Assembly (NCBI GenBank): GCA_021208685.1
Contig: JAJOJJ010000020.1
Span: 1 to 64,000 of the forward strand
From: Saccharospirillaceae bacterium
GTDB lineage: Bacteria > Pseudomonadota > Gammaproteobacteria > Pseudomonadales > Oceanobacteraceae
Length of the DNA stretch: 64,000 nucleotides
Direction: 5' to 3'
The notes beneath the pieces are model-generated. The model saw nothing but the letters and a program-made list of their open reading frames with translations, made no database searches and was not told where the DNA came from. Position numbers and translations under genes: made by a program. Shown one piece after another: positions 9,401-15,642 of this stretch. How positions within the stretch are numbered: position 1 is the stretch's first letter; every line of letters starts with the position of its first letter.

Positions 9401-9987
9401 CCACGATGAATCTGCCAGAGAATGCCGTGATCGATGAAGCACGTCTTCGCTTTTTCACCGGTGGTTCGAGCACGGGCCCAATTGTATTCAGCCAAATGCT
9501 GCAAGATTGGGATCCGGCAACCGTAACCTGGAATAGCCTGACTAATGGCTTGCAACTCAACGGTATTGAAGCCGTTGAGCAACCTGTCGCGATTATTGCC
9601 AATGTTGATAGTGATGAGTACATCTATGTTGATGTAACGGCCTCGTTGCAAAGCTGGTTTGCTGGCCAGCCAAACTATGGCTGGGCCATTATCAACCAGT
9701 CCACAGATGGCTGGGACATTGTGGGTAATGGTTATGAAAACGCCGACAAGCCAGAAGACAAAGCTAAGTATCGTGTTCAGTTAGAAGTGTTCTACAGCGT
9801 GCCGCAAACGGAAACTCCTGACGTGCCTGTCAACCCCGGCATTCCTGAGGCACCGGGCAATCCAGATCCAGGAACGGACACTCCAAATCAGGAGTCGCCA
9901 TCAGATGGCAAAAAGGGTGGTGCATTGAGTCCATGGATGCTGCTGAGCTTAATGCTTGGACTGACATTGGTACGACGCCGCGTATGA
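6457..9987 (+). CDS. giant secreted metallophosphoesterase with GlyGly-CTERM sorting tail
   Basis: 1176 residues. Order: signal peptide (to about 22); two tandem copies of a ~170-residue domain (about 25-190 and 205-375), each with a TSSDLE motif and a later AESF/VDGS end; a fibronectin/purple-acid-phosphatase-like N-domain (about 385-490); a calcineurin-like phosphoesterase core with SGGDTK (~499), FTGDFNSDDG (~531), GNHED (~570), GYHKPIRP (~649) and SDTHNHK (~687); a fibronectin-like stretch; a DNRLRE-type beta domain (about 920-1110); a Pro/Asp linker; and the tail KKGGALSPWMLLSLMLGLTL followed by VRRR. That tail is the GlyGly-CTERM signal processed by rhombosortase, usually after type II secretion. 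Metal-ligand motifs look intact, so phosphatase, phosphodiesterase or nucleotidase activity is likely; substrate unknown. Its stop overlaps the next start. Confidence 0.85.
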   Translation: MLTIRNLVGLALAISLVGQAAALERQSYDILAGTDDAEQSLANGEMDITSSDLEIVDESDNQLVALRFTGINLKPGENVERAYIQFATDEPKKSKGEIAIQIAVEDSVNPATYADEINNLSNRPLMPATISWASEQAWENEHSSEKTPDLAELINQLTHRDDWQQGSAISFIFSGAGTRTAESFEGSQKHTDGLTDLAPKLIIEIAKTATIAVQSSVDDAEEDEAGSVDLTSSDLELVMDGSAKQTIGLRFASAGLPAGAEIRSAYLQFTVDEVNDDDNLPGELIIKAIAGDTQEFADAPFDITARETLVPQVTWNNISEWREKDAAGEDQRSPDISELVQALVNQPGWNSKSAVGFAISGTGKRVAESVDGSAAPELVVTYVGEAKIAQVDKIRVAWNSDPASTATIGWNKQASGDTYVAYQQYSPEQGCVEDLSQYNQQAQVDRAIDYRGMNNEFVELTNLAADTSYRFVVVHNGIASSCSWFKTAPATPKPFTFISGGDTKSSGNALTVGRWSNEMVAKLRPLFVLFTGDFNSDDGTNDAYWKTWLNDWSALTRSEDGRVYPIIAVHGNHEDGDMEMLSKLFGAGNSDAQQEKAYTYNRFQIAGDLFSLYTLNTQLFLQGLGAAHERQISWLDEQLAQDSSEFIAAGYHKPIRPHTLSKSENDHLLPWAALFEKYGVDVAFESDTHNHKITYPIVLDENGAMGFKRDDQNGVVYVGEGSWGATPRDNNDNKVWTLDSDAMNQIKWNQVFPASGNEPAKWEMRTVEIGRYINGELVNRLEGVAALTEENIFSPPVGITLYQTPVYGEVITLPWQTVQGDVPSFTWQPIAQAAYYSITLSWPELNVDARELELQRNDGSGWQLVSSTITPQTTSIVDDKLQDGTEYQYRLRAINAFGGSEWQTFTVSTLKDERLSASLIHGVNGYEGGALNVLVEQNADATFGNNDLLDNTWVAFDGATSDYAASGSGDTQGLLKFADLETTMNLPENAVIDEARLRFFTGGSSTGPIVFSQMLQDWDPATVTWNSLTNGLQLNGIEAVEQPVAIIANVDSDEYIYVDVTASLQSWFAGQPNYGWAIINQSTDGWDIVGNGYENADKPEDKAKYRVQLEVFYSVPQTETPDVPVNPGIPEAPGNPDPGTDTPNQESPSDGKKGGALSPWMLLSLMLGLTLVRRRV

Positions 9988-11600
9988 CCGCTCTCCACAC
10001 TCAGGGCCGCCTGGCGGCCCTGTATTCAACGTATACGCAATCAAATTTTCGCAAAAGTGCATTAATGCCCATGCTGCATTGGGTGTGTCTGCCAAGTTTT
10101 GTTTTATTGCTAATCAGTGGCTTACGTTTGGCGAACGACCATCAGGGTGGCTGGTATTCAGGTCTGGCGGGTCTGCTGCCTCAAGGTCAGGTATTGCTCT
10201 GGCATGTCATTGGCGCCATTCCGTTGTTATTAGTGACTGTGGTTTACAGTTTGCACATCATCAAACGCCGCAAGCTGCCGATGACTAAAAAAGGCCATGC
10301 GTGGCTGTACTTGTTGCTGGCAACTTCGTTATTCGTGTTGGTGGTGACCGGAGTAGGACAATGGTTTGCGTTATTTCCCGGTGAGCACTGGCACCGTTAT
10401 GCGGTCTGGGCCATGGTTGCGTTTGTTGTTCTGCACCCTCTATTGCACACCTTACAAGGTGGCTGGCGACGCTGGTTGGTAAGCTTTAAGCTCAAGCGCT
10501 GGTCGGTATTTTTATTACCCCTGCTGGCCATTGCCGTTGTAGTGACCACCGTTCCCAAAACCCAGCCATTGCAGGTGTTAAACAGCCCGCAAGAACCAAT
10601 ACTGGATGGAGAGCTAGACGATCTGGTTTGGCAGCAAGCGTCCATTCAATCGGTGCTGACCCGACATGGCGCCAACTTCCCCAACGGGACATCACGGGTG
10701 TGGCTGCAAGCAGCCTCAGATGGCAAGTACTTATATCTGGCCGCTAAATGGGAAGACCCCACCCGAAGTCAACAGCACCTGCCACTGGTGAAAACCCTGA
10801 GAGGCTGGCAAGTGCAGCAAACGGCATTCTTGCAGGCTGATGAAAATCAGTTTTACGAAGATAAATTTGCCGTCATGCTGGCTCCCAAAGACCCGCTGTC
10901 TGCCATCAAGTCCGTGTATTTGGGACCGCAACCACTGGCCGACAAACCAGCACCCAATAATCAACGTGGCTTTCATATCAGTGATGGCCAGCTGCTTGAT
11001 ATCTGGCACTGGAAGTCAGTACGGGGCCAGGGGCAGGCGGACGACAATCACTTTACCAAAGCGGCCGATACGTACTTACCTATAGAACAGCCAAGTGACG
11101 GTCACCCGCGTGCGCCGCAACGCTATGCCGCAGGTTACAAAAAAGATCGGCCAATGACCTGGTCAGGCTATGAGCTTAATTGGGAATATTTCAGTACCGA
11201 CTACACCCAGCCAAGGCGGATTCCGAATGAAATGCAAGACATTGCGGCAATTCAAGGCGGCCTGAACAGCGCTCAACACGCGGGTGACTGGAGCATTCAC
11301 TGGAGTGCGACGGAGCCTTACATTGCCGAACACGATGATATGCGGATAGGTACTGTTTTGCCTGGTGTCATTCACAAGCGTCCACTCAGTGGCGACAGGG
11401 GCGATGTACAAGCTGCCGGGCAATGGAAAGATGGATATTGGCAGCTGGAGCTTAAGCGCGCGCTTAACACTGGCTCAGCTCATGATGTGGCAATAGAAAA
11501 CGGGACTCTCATTTGGGTGGCAGCATTTAACCACAGTCAAACCAGGCATACTTATCATTTACGACCATTGAAGCTGTTGTTCCAGGACGCTGCTGAATAA
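9984..11600 (+). CDS. b561-type cytochrome fused to an ethylbenzene-dehydrogenase-like haem domain
   Basis: 538 residues from the ATG at 9984, which overlaps the previous TGA (ATGA). A longer frame reaches back into the phosphoesterase gene and is unlikely. Residues 29-157 form about four membrane helices with histidines placed as possible haem b ligands (His32, His74, His91, His151, His155). A fifth helix lies at about 172-190. The rest resembles the haem-binding gamma-subunit domain of ethylbenzene/DMSO-type dehydrogenases (PF09459): PILDGELDDLVWQQAS, YLYLAAKWEDPTRSQ, FYEDKFAVMLAP, LLDIWHWKS. Predicted role: moving electrons between the quinone pool and a periplasmic or extracellular partner. 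The partner is unknown; coupling to the secreted phosphoesterase gene suggests a shared task. Confidence 0.75.
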   Translation: MTALHTQGRLAALYSTYTQSNFRKSALMPMLHWVCLPSFVLLLISGLRLANDHQGGWYSGLAGLLPQGQVLLWHVIGAIPLLLVTVVYSLHIIKRRKLPMTKKGHAWLYLLLATSLFVLVVTGVGQWFALFPGEHWHRYAVWAMVAFVVLHPLLHTLQGGWRRWLVSFKLKRWSVFLLPLLAIAVVVTTVPKTQPLQVLNSPQEPILDGELDDLVWQQASIQSVLTRHGANFPNGTSRVWLQAASDGKYLYLAAKWEDPTRSQQHLPLVKTLRGWQVQQTAFLQADENQFYEDKFAVMLAPKDPLSAIKSVYLGPQPLADKPAPNNQRGFHISDGQLLDIWHWKSVRGQGQADDNHFTKAADTYLPIEQPSDGHPRAPQRYAAGYKKDRPMTWSGYELNWEYFSTDYTQPRRIPNEMQDIAAIQGGLNSAQHAGDWSIHWSATEPYIAEHDDMRIGTVLPGVIHKRPLSGDRGDVQAAGQWKDGYWQLELKRALNTGSAHDVAIENGTLIWVAAFNHSQTRHTYHLRPLKLLFQDAAE

Positions 11601-11635
11601 TTCTGCCGAAGCAGGCACTGAATTATTCAGTGCAG
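11590..11635. repeat. long imperfect inverted repeat at the cytochrome gene end
   Basis: CTGAATAATTC (11593-11603) and GAATTATTCAG (11620-11630) are perfect 11-base inverted arms. Flanking bases extend the pairing imperfectly out to CTG and CAG and inwards through TGCC/GGCA. It overlaps the stop codon of the cytochrome gene. No T-run follows, so it is not a typical intrinsic terminator. Confidence 0.6.
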
Positions 11636-11670
11636 CCCAAGGCGTTACCTGGCTGGATTTATTGCGCTGG

Positions 11671-11753
11671 CTGGGGGGCAGAGGTTGCCGATTTATCGGC
11701 TTACCGGACTGATTTTATTGCGGCAATCGATTTTGCAGAGGTGGGGATTTAAA
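11671..11753 (+). pseudogene. orphan ccdB 3' end (right copy of direct repeat)
   Basis: Reads GAEVADLSAY then RTDFIAAIDFAEVGI and stop, clearly a CcdB C-terminus. The frame before it (KALPGWIYCAGW) has no CcdB character, so homology begins abruptly at about 11671. Compared with the left copy, the protein differs at four positions (A/T, E/D, I/F, V/E), changes that keep a plausible CcdB tail. It is therefore more likely the relic of a separate ccdB allele than a recent duplication. Confidence 0.75.
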
Positions 11754-11767
11754 AACTCACATAATCA

Positions 11768-12169
11768 TTAGGTTGTTTTCTTCTGCTCCCATCTATAGCG
11801 GTGATCTTCCTCGGTTTCTAAATGCTCAGAAAAAAAATGTGCAAGAAAAGAAATTCTTTCGCATAGGCTAATATCGATGAAACTTTTTCCATACGAATAC
11901 CGGCATTCTACAAACATGCCATACAAGGCATTTAATTCATCTTCTAGCGTAGAGCTTGCGGAATACCAATATTTTGATTTTTTGTAGCTAGAATTCAGAT
12001 AGAAATGCTGATCATCTGTTAATTTTTTCCATAGAGGAATGTAGGAGTGTCCACCTTTTATTGCCTCCGACAATGGTGCATACATAATGGATGAACCGAC
12101 TTCCAGAACAGGAATGTATTTGGTTTCCGCATTAATAGATTCTAGGAAAAGCTCTACAGAAAACGCCAT
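11768..12169 (-). CDS. hypothetical protein, probably 5'-truncated by a nonsense codon
   Basis: 133 residues from the first available ATG; no family recognised. Soluble, rich in Tyr, Ser and Glu, with no signal peptide or membrane helix. The base composition is low in GC, unlike the carbonic anhydrase gene next to it. The same frame remains open upstream of the ATG and reads SAEEQLIEIDKTSSAYSAS. It then meets a TAA (12227-12229), beyond which it continues as MLKVNGHVLKTALEFFLLA from an ATG at 12286 that overlaps the carbonic anhydrase stop. The original gene was probably about 172 residues and translationally coupled, and is now interrupted. The 133-residue product may be a relic. No clear ribosome binding site precedes 12169. 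Confidence 0.5.
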   Translation of the reverse strand: MAFSVELFLESINAETKYIPVLEVGSSIMYAPLSEAIKGGHSYIPLWKKLTDDQHFYLNSSYKKSKYWYSASSTLEDELNALYGMFVECRYSYGKSFIDISLCERISFLAHFFSEHLETEEDHRYRWEQKKTT

Positions 12170-12279
12170 AGAGGCCGAATAAGCAGAAGAAGTTTTATCG
12201 ATCTCAATAAGTTGTTCTTCTGCACTTTATGCAAGTAGAAAAAATTCCAGTGCTGTCTTCAAAACATGACCGTTAACTT

Positions 12280-12834
12280 TTAGCATGATGGCTTATCATA
12301 CCCCTCCGCCAGATGCTTATCCTTCAGCCGCACATAATTGCCCGCACCATAGGTAAAAAAGCTGCGTTCTTTTTCGGTAATCGGCCGTGCCTGTTTGGCC
12401 GGGTTGCCGACGTATACATAACCGCTTTCCAGACGTTTGCCCGGTGTCACTACGGCACCGGCGGCGACGATGACTTCGTCTTCGACGATGGCGCCGTCCA
12501 TGATCATGGATTTCATGCCGATTAATACGCGGTTGCCGATGGTGCAGCCGTGCAGCATGGCCTGATGGCCGATGGTCACATCGTCGCCGATAATCAGCGG
12601 GTAGCCGCCGGGGTTATAGTCGGAGGCGTGGGTAATATGCAGTACGCTGCCATCCTGTACGCTGGTGCGCGCGCCGATACGGATATGGTGCATATCGCCG
12701 CGGATGACTGCTAACGGCCAGACCGAGCAGTCGTCGCCCATTTCCACATCGCCGATAATCACGGCGCTGCGGTCCACGAATACGCGCTCGCCCAGTTTCG
12801 GGCTATGGCCCTGATAGCTTCTTACGTCTGACAT
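12280..12834 (-). CDS. gamma-carbonic anhydrase family protein (YrdA-like)
   Basis: 184 residues of left-handed beta-helix hexapeptide repeats, the fold of gamma-class carbonic anhydrases and related YrdA/PaaY proteins. Conserved landmarks: DCSVWPLAVIRGDMHHIRIG near residue 35-55, SVLHITHA, and IGHQAMLHGCTIGNRVLIGM, which supply the His ligands for the trimer-interface metal. The length is normal for the family. Many members have little measurable carbonic anhydrase activity, so the physiological reaction is not certain. It diverges from oligopeptidase A; downstream lies the damaged hypothetical gene, whose original start overlaps this stop codon. Confidence 0.92.
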   Translation of the reverse strand: MSDVRSYQGHSPKLGERVFVDRSAVIIGDVEMGDDCSVWPLAVIRGDMHHIRIGARTSVQDGSVLHITHASDYNPGGYPLIIGDDVTIGHQAMLHGCTIGNRVLIGMKSMIMDGAIVEDEVIVAAGAVVTPGKRLESGYVYVGNPAKQARPITEKERSFFTYGAGNYVRLKDKHLAEGYDKPSC

Positions 12835-12956
12835 TGTGTTCTGTTCCCGCGCTATGATCTTGAATTAAGGCCATTTGACCCAATTTATACGGCATTGAGC
12901 AAGGGTTGCCCGTCAGGCACCTTCACCGACGCCCCTTTTCCGGAAGCGAAGCATCT

Positions 12957-15038
12957 ATGACCACTCCTTCATCTGCCAACACAACGGCTGCGGCGACCAA
13001 TCCGCTGTCAGTAAACCATCGCCTGCCGCCGTTTTCGGCTATTAAACCAGAGCATATCAAACCCGCTATCGAACAAAGGTTGAACCAGAACCGCGAGCGT
13101 ATCCGCGAGCTGCTGGCCACGGTCAGCGAGCCGACCTGGGATAACTTTATTGCGCCGATGGAAGCCTGGGACGATGAATTGAGCCAGGCCTGGTCGCCGG
13201 TTGGTCATTTAAATGGCGTGCTTAACAGCGATGAACTGCGCGATGCCTATAACGCCTGCCTGTCGCTGCTGAGCCAGTACAGTACCGAAATGGGGCAGAA
13301 CAAAGCGCTGTGCGATGCCTATAAAAAGCTGCGCGCCTCGGCGCAGTTCGACAGCCTGAGCACTGCACAGAAAACGGCGGTGGAACATGCGCTGCGCGAT
13401 TTCCATCTGGCCGGTGTCGATCTGCCGGACGATAAAAAAGCCCGCTATGGCGAAATCCGTCAGCGTTTGTCTGAGCTGACCTCTAAGTTCGGCGAGAACG
13501 TGCTGGATGCCACCAATGCGTGGAGCAAACGGATCAGCGATAAGTCTGAGCTGGCCGGTCTGTCCGACAGCGCTCTCGACCTGCTGGCGCAACAGGCTAA
13601 AGCGCATGAGCAGGAAGGTTATCGTTTAACGCTGGATTTCCCGTCCTATATGCCGGTGCTGACCTACGGTGAAAACCGCCGCCTGCGCGAAGAAATGTAC
13701 ACCGCCTATGTTACCCGCGCCTCCGATCAGGGCCCGGATGCCGGCAAGTTTGATAACAGCCAGCTGATGAAGGACATTCTGACCCTGCGTTACGAGCTGG
13801 CCAAGCTGCTGGGTTTTGAGTCGTACGCCCATTATTCGGTCGAAACCAAAATGGCCGGTTCGCCGGACGAAGTGCTGGCGTTTTTAAGCGATCTGGCGGC
13901 CAAAGCCAAACCCCAGGCCGAGCGCGAATTTGCCGAGCTGAAAGCTTTTGCCGCCGAACAGGGCTGCGCGGATTTACAGCCGTGGGATGTGAGCTTTTAC
14001 AGCGAAAAATTACGTCAGGCGCGTTACGCCATTTCGCAGGAAGATATCCGCCCCTACCTGCCGGTTGATACCGTGATTAACGGCATGTTCGAAGTGGTGT
14101 CGCGTCTGTATGGCCTGAGCTTTGAAGAACAGAAAACCTTCGATACCTATCATCCGGATGCGCGGTTTTTCCATGTTTTAAAAGACGGCGAACAGATTGC
14201 GGCGTTCTATCTGGATTTATACGCACGGGCGAAAAAACGCGGCGGCGCGTGGATGGACGACTGCCGTATTCGCCGCCGTAACGCCGATGGCAGCATCCAG
14301 CTGCCGGTGGCTTATCTGGTGTGTAATTTCACGCCGCCGGTGGGTGATAAACCGGCACTGCTGACCCACGACGAACTGACCACGCTGTTCCATGAATTTG
14401 GTCATGGCCTGCACCATATGCTGACGCAGATTGATGTGGCGGCGGTGAGTGGCATTAATGGCGTGGCCTGGGATGCGGTCGAACTGCCGAGCCAGTTCCT
14501 GGAAAACTGGTGTTACGAGCCGGAGGCGCTGGCCTTTATTTCCGGCCACTATGAAACGGGCGAACCGCTGCCACAGGAACTGCTGGATAAACTGCTCGCT
14601 GCCAAACATTTCCAGAGCGCGATGATGACCATGCGCCAGCAGGAATTTGCCCTGTTCGATTTCCGCCTGCACCACGAATTCCGTGAGCAGCCGGTGGATG
14701 TGCAGCAGCTGCTGAATGAAGTCCGTGCACAGGTGGCGGTGGTGCCGATTGCCGCATTTAACCGTTTCCAGCACAGCTTTACCCATATTTTTGCCGGGGG
14801 TTATGCCGCCGGTTATTACTCTTATAAATGGGCAGAAGTGCTGAGCGCCGATGCCTATTCGCGCTTTGAGGAAGAAGGCATTTTCAACCGCGAAACCGGC
14901 GAAAGTTTCCTGCAGGAAATTCTCAGTCAGGGGGGGGCGCGTGAAGCGGCGGTGCTGTTTGAAAACTTCCGTGGCCGTAAGCCATCGGTTGAGCCTTTGC
15001 TGCGCCACAGCGGCATTGTGGTGGAGGAGGTTGCCTGA
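12957..15038 (+). CDS. prlC: oligopeptidase A (M3 family zinc peptidase)
   Basis: 693 residues from the ATG at 12957. A longer TTG-initiated frame from 12906 adds an unconserved leader and is not favoured; GGAAGCGA precedes the chosen start. The M3 thimet-type zinc site FHEFGHGLHHM is present near residue 479, with the downstream glutamate region VELPSQFLENWCYEPEA. Length fits E. coli PrlC (680). This cytoplasmic enzyme degrades short peptides, including signal peptides released after secretion. The stop codon overlaps the start of the zinc-ribbon gene (TGATG), a two-gene operon also known in other gammaproteobacteria. Confidence 0.95.
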   Translation: MTTPSSANTTAAATNPLSVNHRLPPFSAIKPEHIKPAIEQRLNQNRERIRELLATVSEPTWDNFIAPMEAWDDELSQAWSPVGHLNGVLNSDELRDAYNACLSLLSQYSTEMGQNKALCDAYKKLRASAQFDSLSTAQKTAVEHALRDFHLAGVDLPDDKKARYGEIRQRLSELTSKFGENVLDATNAWSKRISDKSELAGLSDSALDLLAQQAKAHEQEGYRLTLDFPSYMPVLTYGENRRLREEMYTAYVTRASDQGPDAGKFDNSQLMKDILTLRYELAKLLGFESYAHYSVETKMAGSPDEVLAFLSDLAAKAKPQAEREFAELKAFAAEQGCADLQPWDVSFYSEKLRQARYAISQEDIRPYLPVDTVINGMFEVVSRLYGLSFEEQKTFDTYHPDARFFHVLKDGEQIAAFYLDLYARAKKRGGAWMDDCRIRRRNADGSIQLPVAYLVCNFTPPVGDKPALLTHDELTTLFHEFGHGLHHMLTQIDVAAVSGINGVAWDAVELPSQFLENWCYEPEALAFISGHYETGEPLPQELLDKLLAAKHFQSAMMTMRQQEFALFDFRLHHEFREQPVDVQQLLNEVRAQVAVVPIAAFNRFQHSFTHIFAGGYAAGYYSYKWAEVLSADAYSRFEEEGIFNRETGESFLQEILSQGGAREAAVLFENFRGRKPSVEPLLRHSGIVVEEVA

Positions 15039-15334
15039 TGTCTGAGCACAAACCCAAACGTCCGCGCCGCTTTATTGCCGGTGCTGTCTGCCCCAAGTGC
15101 AGCGAAATGGACAAAACCGTAATGTACAGCAACGATGATGGCGAAGAAGTGCGCGAGTGCATCAGCTGTGGCTTCAGCCAGACCACCTCGGAGCAGGCGC
15201 AGGAAGATCAGCAGGCGCAGGAACTGGTGACGCGGGTAACGCCCGATGGCAAACCGATCCTGGATGACGGCGAAAAACCACTGAAAATACTGGGTCTTTC
15301 ATCGCCGGTTGGCGGAAACGCTGACAAAACGTGA
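15038..15334 (+). CDS. YheV family putative zinc ribbon protein
   Basis: 98 residues. Two cysteine pairs, VCPKCSEMD and ECISCGFSQ, about 25 residues apart form a zinc ribbon. The basic N-terminus (KPKRPRRFIAGA) is typical of the YheV/DUF2387 family. Function unestablished; it commonly follows prlC. The start overlaps the prlC stop codon, so expression is probably coupled. The C-terminal third is acidic and variable. Confidence 0.85.
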   Translation: MSEHKPKRPRRFIAGAVCPKCSEMDKTVMYSNDDGEEVRECISCGFSQTTSEQAQEDQQAQELVTRVTPDGKPILDDGEKPLKILGLSSPVGGNADKT

Positions 15335-15517
15335 CCTTTTTACTGATTGAGTCTGTTATAAATAGTCAGTAGACTGACTTTATTAACAGCACCCGCTGCC
15401 GGTCGTCTGACGCAAGGATGTGTCAGGTGGCCGGATTCGCTTCATTCCTCTCCCGGTGTTTCCGCTTTTTTCAATCCCCGCACAGATTGCCTGATCTCTG
15501 TTATTCAAGGGTCTTTT

Positions 15518-15610
15518 ATGTGTGTCATCTTTCAGGGCAGAATCGTTCAGAGTTGGCGCTTTTGGAACTTGCGCTTTAGACTGTCGGTCTTGTTACTGAC
15601 CCTAAGCTAA
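15518..15610 (+). CDS. possible 30-residue leader peptide ahead of the lipoprotein operon
   Basis: ATG at 15518 has a good ribosome binding site (AAGGG, six bases away) and opens a 30-codon frame, MCVIFQGRIVQSWRFWNLRF followed by RLSVLLLTLS. Its TAA overlaps an in-frame ATG of the next gene (TAATG). It is short and basic/aromatic with a hydrophobic end. It could be a real small protein, a translational-coupling leader, or chance. Nothing else explains 15335-15642, which otherwise contains only a weak AGTCAG/CTGACT inverted repeat near 15364-15379. Confidence 0.25.
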   Translation: MCVIFQGRIVQSWRFWNLRFRLSVLLLTLS

Positions 15611-15642
15611 TGAACGAGCAACTTATTAAGCAAGGAGCTGCT

